Source: Thermoleptolyngbya sichuanensis A183 (GTDB taxonomy: Bacteria; Cyanobacteriota; Cyanobacteriia; Elainellales; Elainellaceae). From it: a stretch of 64,000 nt of DNA. This document shows, piece after piece, positions 1-9,148 of this stretch (positions are counted from its first letter, which is position 1; each line of letters starts with the position of its first letter). The stretch covers positions 1,860,001 to 1,924,000 of the forward strand of contig NZ_CP053661.1 of NCBI RefSeq assembly GCF_013177315.1. Direction: 5' to 3'. The notes beneath the pieces are model-generated. The model was not told the DNA's origin, searched no databases, and saw nothing but the letters and a program-made list of their open reading frames with translations. A program made the translations under genes and the position numbers.

Positions 1-46
1 GGGCCGATTCAATTCCTTCGTTTTCTCCAAGTACAACTTGGGCCAT
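1..46 (-). CDS. rpsU: 30S ribosomal protein bS21, 5' end only (partial)
   Basis: Only the first 15 codons lie in the window; the gene runs off the left edge. Read on the minus strand from the ATG at 46, the peptide is MAQVVLGENEGIESA, which matches the conserved N terminus of cyanobacterial bS21, a small-subunit protein near the mRNA 3'-end binding site. A strong AGGAG ribosome binding site lies just upstream. It follows the RRM gene rbp on the same strand. An rbp-rpsU cluster is known from Anabaena as a cold-regulated unit, so co-transcription is plausible but not shown here. Confidence 0.88.
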   Translation of the reverse strand, partial: MAQVVLGENEGIESA

Positions 47-489
47 TCCATCTCCTCTTAAATGTTCAGACTGAAGATTTAGAAAAAATCTCAATCAGCC
101 TGTTTGCAAAATCCTTCTCTCCCGGTTTTGATCCTGATCTTGACTCTGGTTACTTAAGGTAGACACAACGTTCAAGAGCAATGGGGCGATCGCCCCACAT
201 AGGTTGCTCTGAGATTGCTCTGATCAAGAATTGATTCTGAATCAAGCGCCACTCATTGCAGCAGCAAACTCGTAACCCACAAAGGCAAAAAACCACAAAG
301 GCAAAAAACCACAAAGACAAAAACTTGCTTGGAACCGCACATTTGCTTCAACATGCAGCCCCAAGCAAACAGGCAAATACTAGCAATTAGGAAATCTGCG
401 CTGCGCTCTATCGCAAAAACTGGCTTAGAAAAATCTGCTTTACCAAGCTAAAACCTGGCAAGATGCAAGACTACAAACCAGACCTTTGC
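47..489. other. Intergenic spacer between rbp and rpsU, no gene seen
   Basis: About 440 bases separate rbp from rpsU with no convincing ORF. The spacer holds one HIP1 site near 190 and an A-rich tandem repeat at 277-324. If rbp and rpsU are co-transcribed, this would be a long intercistronic leader for rpsU. Confidence 0.6.
277..324. repeat. 16-bp tandem repeat, 3 copies
   Basis: Three consecutive units of CCACAAAGGCAAAAAA; the third has two changes. It lies in the rbp-rpsU spacer. On the transcribed minus strand it reads as U-rich tracts alternating with CCUUUGUGG. Confidence 0.9.
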
Positions 490-517
490 AAGCTCTAGTA
501 GGAAAGCTCTAGTAGCG
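490..517. repeat. 14-bp tandem duplication across the rbp stop codon
   Basis: Two copies of AAGCTCTAGTAGGA, the second ending CG. The gene-proximal copy (504-517) contains the rbp stop codon (509-511 on the minus strand); the other copy lies downstream. One of nine stop-codon duplications in this window. Confidence 0.85.
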
Positions 518-823
518 ACGAGAGAAGTTGCCACCGCCGCCGCCCCGATTGCCACCCCAGCTACCGCCAGAGGAACGATCTTCGCGAGGCTTGGCCTTAT
601 TCACCTTCAGATCGCGACCCATCCACTCTGCGCCATCCAGCGCTTCAATTGCCGCTTCTTCTTCCGCATCCGTACTCATTTCCACGAAGCCGAAGCCACG
701 AGGGCGACCGGTTTCCCGATCGGTGGGAAGCTGAACGCGCTTTACCGTACCGTATTCAGCAAAAACTTGGGTAATTTCTTCCTGCGTTGCCTCGTAGGAC
801 AGATTACCGATGTAAATGGACAT
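509..823 (-). CDS. rbp: Glycine-rich RRM RNA-binding protein (cyanobacterial Rbp family)
   Basis: A 104-residue single-RRM protein. The RNP2-like motif is IYIGNL near the N terminus and the RNP1-like motif is RGFGFVEM at about residues 42-49. A short basic glycine-rich tail ends in GGGGGNFSRRY. This is the layout of RbpA-type cyanobacterial RNA-binding proteins, many of them cold-induced and acting on mRNA. The ATG at 823 is preferred over an upstream in-frame start (913) because GGAAGGAGT lies 5 bases before it and the protein then begins MSIYIGNLSYEA, the family N terminus. It is divergent from selO and points toward rpsU. Confidence 0.9.
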   Translation of the reverse strand: MSIYIGNLSYEATQEEITQVFAEYGTVKRVQLPTDRETGRPRGFGFVEMSTDAEEEAAIEALDGAEWMGRDLKVNKAKPREDRSSGGSWGGNRGGGGGNFSRRY

Positions 824-1103
824 TTGGACTCCTTCCAGAATCAAAAAAAGTTGCAGAGAGTTAGATTCGGAGAGCCATTCGTCACGCGAGTACACAGCCG
901 AAAATAATCCCACCTAACCCTAACACACTCCCACAAAAGCGGTGGCCAATCGTTCATCGAGTGGCGGCACAGAAACAAGCCAAAAAATCAGCCAAAAACT
1001 TTATCAGACCATTGTTTGCCGGACTTTGCACTGGGGATAATGAGGTAAAGAACCTTCAAATTTCGTCGTCTTTCTATTAACTTTTGCAAACAAAGTCTGC
1101 TTT

Positions 1104-2603
1104 GTGATGACTAATCCTGTAGGCAGTGCCGAAAACACGTCCGACAATCCGCCAGAAAACCCGCTGTTAACCCTCGACTTTGAGCCTGCATTTGAATCCC
1201 TCGGCGAAGACTATGCCGATCCCGTGGATGCGGCCCAATTTCCCCAGCATCTTCTACGGTTTCGCAATGATGACTTGCTTGACACTCTAGAGCTTCATCC
1301 GAATCAGGTCGCAGATGAGCATTTTATTCAAGCGTTCGGCAAATTTGCGGGACGCTTTCCGCTGCTGGCGATGCGCTATCACGGCTACCAGTTCGGCTAT
1401 TACAATCCTGATCTGGGTGACGGGCGCGGCTTTTTATACGGACAGGTGCGCGGCATAGACGGCAACCTATACGACTTGGGAACCAAGGGATCAGGAACTA
1501 CGCCCTATTCTCGCGGCGGTGATGGGCGGCTAACGCTGAAGGGCGGCGTGCGCGAGGTGCTAGCGGCGGAGATGCTGCACGTCATGGGCGTGCGAACGTC
1601 GCGCTGCCTCAGCTTGATTGAGACCGGGGAGGCTCTGTGGCGGGGCGATGAGCCATCCCCCACCCGCTCATCGGTGATGGTGCGAATGCAGCGATCGCAC
1701 ATTCGGTTTGGCACCTTCGAGCGGCTGCATTACCTCGAACGCCCCGATCTGATTCGCAAACTGCTGGATCACGTCATCGAGACCTACTACGCACACCTGA
1801 ACCAGGAGCCAGACCGGGATGCCCGCTTCTATGCGGAATTGGTGCAGCGCGTAGCGGAACTGGCGGCCCAGTGGATGGCAGCGGGCTTTTGTCATGCGGT
1901 GCTGAATACCGACAACATGGCCATCACGGGCGAAAGCTTTGACTATGGCCCCTACGCCTTCATTGAGCGGTTCGATCCCCGCTTTACCGCCGCCTATTTT
2001 GACCAGATGGGGCGCTACGCCTATGCCAACCAGCCAGGGATCTGCAAGCTGAATCTGGAACTGTTGCAGGAACCGCTGAAACAGGTGATGGATGCAGCGG
2101 ACTTGGAAGCGGGCTTGGCGACATTTGAAGCACACTATATCGCTGCCTATAGCCAGTTGATGCTGCACAGGCTGGGGTTCGGCGAGTTGCCCACCGAGGT
2201 TGGCCATGAGCTAATCGGGCGGACGATCCAGTTTTTGCAGTCGACCAAGATTGGCTATCACGACTTCTTTCGGGCGCTGCGGGAGCAGTTTTCACCCAGT
2301 TGGCGAGCAGATGCAGCGCTGATTTTTACTGACTCGGTGTCCAGCAATGCCGACGCGCTGGAAAGCACCTTCAAGGCGTGGCGACTGGCCTATCACCGGG
2401 CGCTGAACCAAATTCCTGAAGCTGCTTTGGATGACGTAAAGGCGCGACTGGCGCGGCACAACCCGACCGTGGTGATTATCCGTTCAGAAATTGAAGCCGT
2501 GTGGGGTGCGATCGCCGAATTGGACGATTGGGAGCCGTTCAACAGGCTGCTTCAGCGTATTCGCTCCTCTGTTGAGCCGCCTGCTGAGCCGCCTCTGCCC
2601 TAA
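1104..2603 (+). CDS. selO: SelO/YdiU family pseudokinase, protein adenylyltransferase
   Basis: A 499-residue SelO (formerly UPF0061/YdiU) protein. Family members have a kinase fold that binds ATP in flipped orientation and transfers AMP to Ser/Thr/Tyr of target proteins. Visible landmarks are the loop [10 protein letters not shown], the helix that follows it ([13 protein letters not shown]), and NTDNM with the metal-binding Asp270-Asn271, followed by [13 protein letters not shown]. The cyanobacterial protein ends without the C-terminal selenocysteine of animal SelO. Start is GTG at 1104 or the adjacent ATG at 1107; no strong ribosome site separates them. The last codons hold a small 12-bp repeat encoding AEPP. 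It is divergent from rbp. Confidence 0.88.
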   Translation: MMTNPVGSAENTSDNPPENPLLTLDFEPAFESLGEDYADPVDAAQFPQHLLRFRNDDLLDTLELHPNQVADEHFIQAFGKFAGRFPLLAMRYHGYQFGYYNPDLGDGRGFLYGQVRGIDGNLYDLGTKGSGTTPYSRGGDGRLTLKGGVREVLAAEMLHVMGVRTSRCLSLIETGEALWRGDEPSPTRSSVMVRMQRSHIRFGTFERLHYLERPDLIRKLLDHVIETYYAHLNQEPDRDARFYAELVQRVAELAAQWMAAGFCHAVLNTDNMAITGESFDYGPYAFIERFDPRFTAAYFDQMGRYAYANQPGICKLNLELLQEPLKQVMDAADLEAGLATFEAHYIAAYSQLMLHRLGFGELPTEVGHELIGRTIQFLQSTKIGYHDFFRALREQFSPSWRADAALIFTDSVSSNADALESTFKAWRLAYHRALNQIPEAALDDVKARLARHNPTVVIIRSEIEAVWGAIAELDDWEPFNRLLQRIRSSVEPPAEPPLP

Positions 2604-3030
2604 CTCCAATCCCCAGCGGTGGAAAGGTTTCCAATCGTTACATTTCCAATCGTTACAATAGTCACCGATCCTTGACAGGCCGTAGCCAAATTCAATGGAA
2701 TTTGACACGCTCAAAAATAATCAAAAATAAACGGTGAATGGCAGCCTAAGCGGTTTCAAAACAATCCTTCCAGCAGTTCTCTTGAAACCGTTAATCATCC
2801 TGAAAAAGCGCGGTTTCAGCGAATACAGAACAGATAGATGAAGGAAGGGCGATCGCCCTGCAAAGGGCTTTTGGCAGCGTTTTTACAACATTCTTTTACA
2901 ACGCTCTTTGGAATATGCTCACTTCTCTAGAACGCAGTCTATATTGATCCCCAGAGAATCCTCAAAAATCACCTGTCCAGGTCACTCGACAGGATTGCAA
3001 CATCAGAACTAGACTGGGATATCCGGTCTT
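2604..3030. other. Spacer between selO and ilvB, probable ilvB leader
   Basis: About 427 bases without a supported gene. It contains a duplicated TTTCCAATCGTTACA at about 2627-2658 and a HIP1 site near 2850. A 30-codon reading frame from about 2838 was seen but has no family resemblance. The promoter and leader of the acetolactate synthase gene should lie here; no riboswitch or leader-peptide attenuator was recognised. Confidence 0.5.
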
Positions 3031-4950
3031 ATGCATCAATCGATACAGATAGAAAGCCTAGCTATGCGAGAACTCCTGCCCGATTCGTCCAAGGTCGCTT
3101 CCGCCGCTCGTGTTTCTGCACCCCCGCTTGCTGCGCCCATTCGGGCCACTGGTGCCTACGCTCTGATGGACAGCCTAGTACGGCACGGGGTTCAGCATAT
3201 TTTTGGCTATCCCGGCGGCGCGATTCTGCCGATTTATGATGAACTGTACCGCTTTGAGCAGACAGGCGCACTCCGCCATATTCTGGTACGCCATGAGCAG
3301 GGCGCATCCCATGCCGCCGATGCCTACGCCCGCGCAACCGGAAAGGTGGGCGTGTGCTTTGGCACCTCCGGCCCTGGCGCGACCAACTTGGTGACGGGCA
3401 TCGCCACCGCCCAGATGGACTCGATTCCGCTGGTGGTGGTGACAGGGCAAGTCTCTCGCAGCGCGATCGGCACTGATGCGTTCCAGGAAACAGACATCTT
3501 TGGCATCACGCTGCCGATCGTGAAACATTCCTACGTCGTTCGCGATCCCAAAGACATGGCGCGGATCGTGGCAGAAGCTTTCTACATTGCCCGCTCTGGT
3601 CGTCCCGGCCCCGTGCTGATTGACGTGCCCAAGGATGTGGGGCTAGAAGCATTTGACTATGTGCCCGTTGAGCCAGGAAGTGTGAAACTGCCGGGCTATC
3701 GCCCCACCGTGCGCGGCAATCCCAACCAAGTCCTCAAGGCGCTGAAGCTAATTCGCGAGGCGAAGCAACCCCTGCTCTATGTCGGCGGCGGCGCGATTAC
3801 GGCAGATGCCCATGCGGAGGTTCATGCGCTGGCAGAGCGGTTCCGGTTGCCCGTGACGACGACGCTGATGGGCAAGGGCGCGTTTGACGAGCATCATCCG
3901 CTGTCGGTGGGGATGCTGGGGATGCACGGCACGGCCTATGCGAACTACGCCGTCAGCGAGTGCGACCTGCTGATTGCGGTGGGGGCGCGATTTGACGACC
4001 GGGTGACGGGCAAGCTGGATGAGTTTGCCTCTCGCGCCAAGGTCATCCACATTGACGTAGACCCCGCAGAGGTGGGCAAAAACCGCGCGCCAGAAGTGCC
4101 CATCGTCGGAGACGTTCGCCATGTGCTAACTGACCTATTGCGGCGCGATTTGGAAAGCGGCGCAGCCCCAGATCCGAGCCAAACGCAGGAGTGGCTAGCC
4201 CGCATTGACCGCTGGAAGCACGACTATCCGCTGACCGTGCCTCAGTATGCCGACATGCTGTCGCCTCAGGAGGTAATTGTGGAAGTGGGTCGGCAAGCGC
4301 CTGATGCCTACTACACGACTGATGTCGGCCAACACCAAATGTGGGCGGCGCAGTTCCTCAAGACGGGGCCGCGCAAGTGGATCTCTAGCGCGGGGCTGGG
4401 CACGATGGGCTTTGGGATGCCTGCGGCAATGGGCGTGAAAATGGCCCTGCCGGAGGAGCAGGTGATTTGCATCAGCGGTGATGCCAGCATCCAGATGAAT
4501 ATCCAGGAGTTGGGTACGCTGGCGCAGTATGGCATTGCTGCCAAGACGGTGATCATCAACAACGGCTGGCAGGGCATGGTGCGCCAGTGGCAGGAAACCT
4601 TCTATGAGGAGCGCTACTCTTCTTCGGAAATGGAGCCGAGTATGCCGGACTTTGTGAAGCTGGCCGAGGCTTACGGCGTGAAAGGAATGGTGGTTCACAA
4701 CCGCGAGGATTTGGCAGGGGCGATCGCCGAAATGCTGGCCCATCCCGGCCCGGTGCTGATGGACGTGCATGTGAATCGCAACGAAAACTGCTACCCGATG
4801 GTGGCCCCCGGCAAGAGCAACTCGCAGATGATTGGGCTGCCGGAGCGCCCTAAGGCAGAACCAGAGCAGGCGCTAGTGGTCTGCAATCGCTGCGGCACAG
4901 AGAACCCGCCGGACAATAACTTCTGTCCAAATTGCGGCACGAAGCTTTAA
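3031..4950 (+). CDS. ilvB: Acetolactate synthase large subunit with C-terminal zinc ribbon
   Basis: A 639-residue thiamine-diphosphate enzyme for the first common step of branched-chain amino acid synthesis (two pyruvates to acetolactate; pyruvate plus 2-oxobutyrate to acetohydroxybutyrate). The N-terminal domain has [14 protein letters not shown] and the catalytic Glu89 in [13 protein letters not shown] central domain follows. The C-terminal ThDP/Mg motif is [12 protein letters not shown] ... [13 protein letters not shown]. After the usual family end near MIGLPERP comes a linker and four cysteines at 618, 621, 632 and 635 (CxxC-x10-CxxC), a zinc-ribbon tail not part of the core enzyme. The regulatory small subunit IlvH is not in the window. 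An in-frame ATG at 3064 is an alternative start. Confidence 0.93.
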   Translation: MHQSIQIESLAMRELLPDSSKVASAARVSAPPLAAPIRATGAYALMDSLVRHGVQHIFGYPGGAILPIYDELYRFEQTGALRHILVRHEQGASHAADAYARATGKVGVCFGTSGPGATNLVTGIATAQMDSIPLVVVTGQVSRSAIGTDAFQETDIFGITLPIVKHSYVVRDPKDMARIVAEAFYIARSGRPGPVLIDVPKDVGLEAFDYVPVEPGSVKLPGYRPTVRGNPNQVLKALKLIREAKQPLLYVGGGAITADAHAEVHALAERFRLPVTTTLMGKGAFDEHHPLSVGMLGMHGTAYANYAVSECDLLIAVGARFDDRVTGKLDEFASRAKVIHIDVDPAEVGKNRAPEVPIVGDVRHVLTDLLRRDLESGAAPDPSQTQEWLARIDRWKHDYPLTVPQYADMLSPQEVIVEVGRQAPDAYYTTDVGQHQMWAAQFLKTGPRKWISSAGLGTMGFGMPAAMGVKMALPEEQVICISGDASIQMNIQELGTLAQYGIAAKTVIINNGWQGMVRQWQETFYEERYSSSEMEPSMPDFVKLAEAYGVKGMVVHNREDLAGAIAEMLAHPGPVLMDVHVNRNENCYPMVAPGKSNSQMIGLPERPKAEPEQALVVCNRCGTENPPDNNFCPNCGTKL

Positions 4951-4989
4951 GAGGATGTTTGAAAAGTCCTACTGTTTGTAGCAAAGCGT

Positions 4990-5064
4990 GCAAGATCCCC
5001 CTAAATCCTCCTTAAAAAGGGGGACTTTAAGGCGGTTTCCCCCCTTTCTAAGGGGGGTAGGGGA
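4990..5064. repeat. Dispersed palindromic repeat of the CCCCCTAAATCC type
   Basis: Downstream of ilvB, a stretch starts CCCCCTAAATCC, contains AAAAAGGGGGACTTTAAGGC and ends with GGGGGGTAGGGGAGAT, so its two ends are roughly inverted copies. The same end sequences flank the 74-bp tandem array near 58.3 kb. This is a family of short palindromic elements common in cyanobacterial intergenic DNA. Confidence 0.6.
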
Positions 5065-5153
5065 GATTTCTGAGTGCTTAACACTACAGGCGATGCCTTT
5101 TCAAACACCCTCTAAGAAAGCAGTTCTAAAGAGAGCATCTCTAAGAAAACAAG

Positions 5154-5176
5154 AAAGCGGGCAGTGCCCGCTTTTT
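5154..5176 (+). terminator. Rho-independent terminator between convergent genes
   Basis: AAAGCGGGCA and TGCCCGCTTT form a perfect stem with a minimal loop followed by a T-run. It ends ilvB transcription. The minus strand also gives a U-rich tail (TTTCTTGTTTTC), so it may serve the convergent pyruvyl transferase gene as well. Confidence 0.75.
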
Positions 5177-5198
5177 TCGCATTTTTATAGTGTTTTTA

Positions 5199-5226
5199 AT
5201 TCGCGTTTTTTTATTCGCGTTTTTAC
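5199..5226. repeat. 14-bp duplication across the pyruvyl transferase stop
   Basis: ATTCGCGTTTTTTT is followed directly by a second copy differing only in its last two bases. The gene-proximal copy (5213-5226) contains the minus-strand stop codon at 5223-5225. Confidence 0.8.
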
Positions 5227-6632
5227 AATCGGATGCGCTCTAGCAAAGCGCGATCGCCAAACGTTTCGACCTCCATTGGATTAACCGCCAGGGGCAGGGG
5301 AAAGGTCTCCAGCAAGCGCTGGGGCGACCACTCGATGGGCTGCCAGATGCGGTCAATGGCGGCGATCGCCCGCTCCCAGTTGGTCGGGCGCTTCCGTTCG
5401 CGACAAAAGATGTGCAGCGTCTTTAGCCCCATGCCTGCATAATAGTCGCGCACGCGATGGTCGAGAAACACCTGCTCGTCCATCAAATCCACCTGGAGCG
5501 GGCCCCGCCCAAACGGGCGAAAGTAGGCGCAGGGAATGCCGTAGGTTTCAGCAATCACCAATCCATGCAGGCTGGTGCTGAGGATTCGCTTGCAGGCGGT
5601 CATCTCGCGCACTCGGTCTTCCAGCGCAGTCAGGTTGGCATCGGTGAGCGTGGTGATGATTTTCACCGAATCGCGCAGATCTTCGGGGATGTAGTAGCGC
5701 CCCAGTTCGTTTCGCACGGCGGCCCCATCTTTCAGCTCGCGCAATTCGGAAATATGCACCACGATGCCCAGTTCGTGGGTCTTTTCTGTGGCAGGAGACA
5801 TGATCTTGGGCAGCAGCATCACCGGGTCGCCATAGGCATCGGTCACAGGAATGCCCTGCTTTTCAAACACTCTGGCGCTAAAGGGGCCGCGCAGCGCGTG
5901 AATTGTGAATTCTGTATTCTCCGGCCGCTCATAATACGTCAAGTGGCGGTGGTAGGGATGCCGCTTGCCGTCGATGCCCGTGCCCCAGAGGTGAACTGAG
6001 CCGTTCTTTAGCCCGTGCCCAATCGTGCCCACGCTGGCCAGGCGCTCGGAAGCCGAGTCGAACCGCTGATGCACAATCGGCAAGCCCGATAGCGCACTGA
6101 CAATCACCGGGCTGAGCGCATCACCCAGATTCGCGTAGGGCTGCCGCAGCGTCGTCGCGGCCCAGCACAGGGGCACAGGAGCATTGGCCTGCAAGCGGGG
6201 CGACCGCCCAAAGGTCTGCACCACTTTAGCGCGGAACCCGCTGGAAGCTTTGGGCTGATCCGAATTGGCCGCCTGGGCCATCTGGTGGGATACCGGATCA
6301 GCCCCCGTTGGCCAATCCGCCTGCAAATCAGCAGGGGCAGGCGAAGATACCGCGTTTACCTTTTCAACCCGGTCGGCAATCGAAAGCTGGGGATACCAAT
6401 GGCGATCGAAATAGCGCAGTACGGCGTTTACCAAGCTACCCGTCTGGAGCGATCGCCAAAAATCCTGAATAGGCTGCAATCTGTGCCTGATCTCTGAACC
6501 CTGCCCAATGACCTGTGGTGCTTGATCCAACCCGTCAGCAGACTGTTCTGGGATTAGCTCTGGCTTGGCGAACGTAAATTCTGAAACAGAAGGGGTGCGA
6601 TTGGACTCGTGAGAAACGTCTCTTTGCTGCAT
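5223..6632 (-). CDS. Polysaccharide pyruvyl transferase family protein
   Basis: A 469-residue protein of the CsaB/WcaK/ExoV group, which transfers pyruvate from phosphoenolpyruvate to sugars of cell-surface polysaccharides. The family-like part starts near residue 155 with the GDALSPVI segment (reading NLGDALSPVIVSALSG). Further along are HLWGTGIDG, ALRGPFSARVFEKQGIP, YGDPVMLLP and a late STSLHGLVIAETYGIPC block. The first ~150 residues are low in recognisable domain content and may be a linker or a separate module. It stands alone, convergent with ilvB and divergent from the sucrose phosphatase gene; the nearest polysaccharide cluster begins about 4 kb away. Acceptor sugar unknown. Confidence 0.8.
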   Translation of the reverse strand: MQQRDVSHESNRTPSVSEFTFAKPELIPEQSADGLDQAPQVIGQGSEIRHRLQPIQDFWRSLQTGSLVNAVLRYFDRHWYPQLSIADRVEKVNAVSSPAPADLQADWPTGADPVSHQMAQAANSDQPKASSGFRAKVVQTFGRSPRLQANAPVPLCWAATTLRQPYANLGDALSPVIVSALSGLPIVHQRFDSASERLASVGTIGHGLKNGSVHLWGTGIDGKRHPYHRHLTYYERPENTEFTIHALRGPFSARVFEKQGIPVTDAYGDPVMLLPKIMSPATEKTHELGIVVHISELRELKDGAAVRNELGRYYIPEDLRDSVKIITTLTDANLTALEDRVREMTACKRILSTSLHGLVIAETYGIPCAYFRPFGRGPLQVDLMDEQVFLDHRVRDYYAGMGLKTLHIFCRERKRPTNWERAIAAIDRIWQPIEWSPQRLLETFPLPLAVNPMEVETFGDRALLERIRL

Positions 6633-6859
6633 TAGGGTCTCGCTGCGGACTGATCAAGCAAACTGGTTTTTGCTAGCCCAGCATTTACTAGCCCAGCATC
6701 TAGGAGTGGCTAGGGCAGAGCTTCTGGGATTTGACTTGGCCTTTACACGGTTTTTTCTGCTGAAAGGATGAGGAGGAGAGCGATGTGCGCCGCTTATCTT
6801 AATAGTATTCCCGCTTCGAGCTATGGTAGGAGCGGTCAACCCCGGAGGATAGAGGAGCC

Positions 6860-7603
6860 GTGACGCAGTTTTTATTCATTACCGACCTGGATCATACGCT
6901 GGTAGGCGATGATGAAGCAATGGCGCAGCTCAACGAGGCGCTCGATTGGCATCGCCGCACCCACGACACCAAGATTGTCTACTCGACGGGGCGATCGCCC
7001 TCGCTGTATCAGCAACTCCTGTCGGAAAAGCCTCTGCTGCCCCCTGATGCCGTTGTCACAGGTGTCGGCACGGCTATCACCTATCCCGACGGCAGCCCCG
7101 ATTCCCTCTGGTGGGAAAAGCTGAGCGATGGCTGGTCGCGCGATCGCGTTCTGTCCACCGTTGCCCATTTTGCAGATTTGGAGCTTCAGCCCGCAGAGGA
7201 GCAAAACGAGTTTAAGGCAAGCTATTTTCTGGATGCGGCGATCGCCCCTGATTTGCTGCCTGAGCTAGAAGCCGCCCTCCAGTCCCAAGGCTTGCAGATC
7301 AACCTAGTCTACAGCGGCGGCCGCCACCTCGACATCTTGCCCCAAAGCGCCAACAAAGGGCTAGCGATGGTGTTTTTGCGGCAGCAGTGGGGCTTTGAGC
7401 CAGAGCGCACCGTGGCCTGTGGCGATTCGGGCAACGACCTGTCAATGTTCATGATGGGCGAAGAGCGCGGCATTATCGTCGGCAATGCCATGCCCGAACT
7501 GCGCCAGTGGCATCAGGAAAACCTCGCCCCGCACCGCTATCTGGCAGACGGTCACTGCGCTGCGGGCATTCTGGAAGGACTGGATTACTTCGACTTTTTG
7601 TAA
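6860..7603 (+). CDS. spp: Sucrose-phosphate phosphatase (HAD family)
   Basis: A 247-residue haloacid-dehalogenase phosphatase that hydrolyses sucrose 6-phosphate to sucrose, the second step of cyanobacterial sucrose synthesis. HAD motif I is DLDHT, with Asp9 as nucleophile and Asp11 as acid/base. Motif II is YSTGRS and motif IV is CGDSGNDLSMF. The substrate region YSGGRHLDILPQSANKG is typical of SPP. The length equals the stand-alone family. The start is a GTG at 6860 preceded by GGAGGATAGAGGAG. Sucrose-phosphate synthase is not adjacent. Confidence 0.88.
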   Translation: MTQFLFITDLDHTLVGDDEAMAQLNEALDWHRRTHDTKIVYSTGRSPSLYQQLLSEKPLLPPDAVVTGVGTAITYPDGSPDSLWWEKLSDGWSRDRVLSTVAHFADLELQPAEEQNEFKASYFLDAAIAPDLLPELEAALQSQGLQINLVYSGGRHLDILPQSANKGLAMVFLRQQWGFEPERTVACGDSGNDLSMFMMGEERGIIVGNAMPELRQWHQENLAPHRYLADGHCAAGILEGLDYFDFL

Positions 7604-7637
7604 CGCTGGGCTAAAGGTTGTAACGCTGGGCTAAAGG
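7598..7637. repeat. 20-bp perfect duplication across the spp stop codon
   Basis: TTGTAACGCTGGGCTAAAGG occurs twice in direct succession. The first copy contains the spp stop codon TAA at 7601-7603. Confidence 0.92.
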
Positions 7638-7656
7638 CCAGTAGAGGACAGCAGAG

Positions 7657-8244
7657 CTACTGTCCCGCGCTGAGGACCTGGGCAGCGGTCAGGTTCAGCG
7701 CTGGGAAGGTAGGCGACTGGAGGGGGCACTCGCCCGTGTAGCGTCCCGCTTCGATATATTCCCCCTGCTCTAGCCGCAGCACCAGCACCGCCTGCTCTTC
7801 TGGGTCAACAATCACGTATTCGGGAATGCCCACCGCTGCGTATTGTGCCCGCTTGCGAATGTAATCGCGATCACGGTTCGTTTTGCCTGGGCTGACCACC
7901 TCCATCACCCACAGCGGCGGCGGCATCTCCAGCGTAATGGTCATGCGGCGATCGCACAAGGCTCGGTGTTCCTCTCGAATCAGCACTAGATCGGGATACC
8001 GATTGGCCGCATCTCTGGGTTCCAACACGGGCGTTTGCACCTCGCAGGAATAGAGCTTCAGCAGATAATGCGGAATGGCGATCGCCAGTAGCGATGAGAA
8101 CACAAAGGTTGCAATTTCGGTGTTGATTCTGGATTCCGGTGGCAAGGCGATCAGTTCTCCCTCGATCAGTTCGGCGCGTCCTTCAATGCCTGTGTCCTCC
8201 AGCGCCAGATAGTCGGCAAAGGTCAGCTTTTGGGTAAACGTCAT
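7657..8244 (-). CDS. Uma2 family PD-(D/E)XK endonuclease-like protein, copy A
   Basis: A 195-residue Uma2 (DUF820) protein, a family greatly expanded in cyanobacteria with a predicted restriction-endonuclease fold and mostly unknown function. Core motifs are RYPDLVLI, then VMEVVSPGKTNRDRDYIRKRAQYAAVGIPEYVIVDP, carrying the conserved Asp, Glu and Lys. A good AGGAGG site precedes the ATG at 8244. Copy B lies immediately upstream on the same strand. Residues 1-17 match copy B exactly and residues 101-195 match with one difference, whereas residues 18-100 are clearly diverged. Confidence 0.88.
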   Translation of the reverse strand: MTFTQKLTFADYLALEDTGIEGRAELIEGELIALPPESRINTEIATFVFSSLLAIAIPHYLLKLYSCEVQTPVLEPRDAANRYPDLVLIREEHRALCDRRMTITLEMPPPLWVMEVVSPGKTNRDRDYIRKRAQYAAVGIPEYVIVDPEEQAVLVLRLEQGEYIEAGRYTGECPLQSPTFPALNLTAAQVLSAGQ

Positions 8245-8289
8245 GGCGATTGCCCTCCTGGTTATTTGCTTTACCTGCTTTACACGCAG

Positions 8290-8883
8290 TCAGCCGTCTT
8301 GCCCCGCGCTGAGGACCTGGGCGGCGGTCAGGTTCAGCGCAGGGAACGTGGGCGACTGGAGGGGGCGCTCGCCTGTGTAGCGTCCCGCTTCGATATACTC
8401 CCCCTGCTCTAGCCGCAGCACCAGAACCGCCTGCTCTTCTGGGTCAACAATCACGTATTCGGGAATGCCCACCGCTGCGTATTGTGCCCGCTTGCGAATG
8501 TAATCGCGATCGCGGTTCGTTTTGCCTGGGCTGACCACCTCCATCACCCACAGCGGCGGCGGCATCTCCAGCGTGATTGTCATGCGCTGACTAGGATGGG
8601 CGCGATGCACTGGCTCCACCACCACCAAATCGGGATAGCGATTTGCCGCGTCGCCCACCTCTAAAACAGGCGTTTGCAGTTCGCAGCTATTCACCTTCAC
8701 ACGCTGAAATGGAACCCCAATTGCCACCAGTTGCAAAAACACAAACATGGCAATGTCGTTGTTTAACCAGGCTTCTGGTGGCAAGGCGATTAGTTCTCCG
8801 TTAATCAACTCCAGCTTTTCTTCCTGCCTAGAGTCCTCCAGCGCCAGATAGTCGGCAAAGGTCAGCTTTTGGGTAAATGTCAT
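8290..8883 (-). CDS. Uma2 family PD-(D/E)XK endonuclease-like protein, copy B
   Basis: A 197-residue paralogue of the downstream copy A, collinear without gaps and two residues longer at the C terminus. It holds the same predicted nuclease core: RYPDLVVV, then EVVSPGKTNRDRD and EYVIVDPEE. Only 45 bp separate the two reading frames, so they are probably co-transcribed. Identity is concentrated at both ends and low in the middle, the pattern left by gene conversion at the ends or by selection for diversity in the middle. Biological role is unknown for the family. Confidence 0.88.
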   Translation of the reverse strand: MTFTQKLTFADYLALEDSRQEEKLELINGELIALPPEAWLNNDIAMFVFLQLVAIGVPFQRVKVNSCELQTPVLEVGDAANRYPDLVVVEPVHRAHPSQRMTITLEMPPPLWVMEVVSPGKTNRDRDYIRKRAQYAAVGIPEYVIVDPEEQAVLVLRLEQGEYIEAGRYTGERPLQSPTFPALNLTAAQVLSAGQDG

Positions 8884-8940
8884 GGCGATCGCCTCTACAG
8901 GTTGCAGGGCCCGAATTGTCTTCGATCATAAGTCACTTAA

Positions 8941-9111
8941 GATGGAGTCAGTGTCTACTACACAGCCGCCGACGGTGTGTATGTAGCGGGCGATCGCAGC
9001 CTCACGTTTCCAATGCTCTCGGTCGAGCAACTCAGTGACTGGGTGGAGCGTGGCAAACAGTCGAAAAATCACAACGCGCTAATCCAAGAACTCCGGGCAT
9101 CACTCCGGTGA
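8941..9111 (+). pseudogene. Possible Uma2 C-terminal remnant
   Basis: An open frame from 8941 to the TGA at 9109-9111 reads, in part, LTFPMLSVEQLSDWVERGKQ and ends NALIQELRASLR. The pattern of FP...L...W...G followed by a terminal LRxxL resembles the C-terminal tail of many Uma2 proteins. There is no ATG at its beginning (only GTG at 8977) and an in-frame stop immediately precedes it, so the N-terminal nuclease core is missing. It lies on the opposite strand to the two intact Uma2 genes. The family call is inference from motif spacing. Confidence 0.4.
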
Positions 9112-9148
9112 TAATCCGCAGACAGACCCTGCTAGCTTCTCAAGGCTT

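Noticed and set aside
277-324. Regular 16-bp repeat as a CRISPR array
   Set aside because: Units are directly adjacent without unique spacers and too short for CRISPR repeats.
2838-2930. A 30-codon frame before ilvB as a leader peptide for attenuation
   Set aside because: It is not enriched in Leu, Ile or Val codons in a run, and no terminator/antiterminator pair follows.
6654-6839. A 61-codon minus-strand frame upstream of the pyruvyl transferase
   Set aside because: Composition is basic and repetitive, with no family resemblance; it sits in the divergent promoter region of spp.
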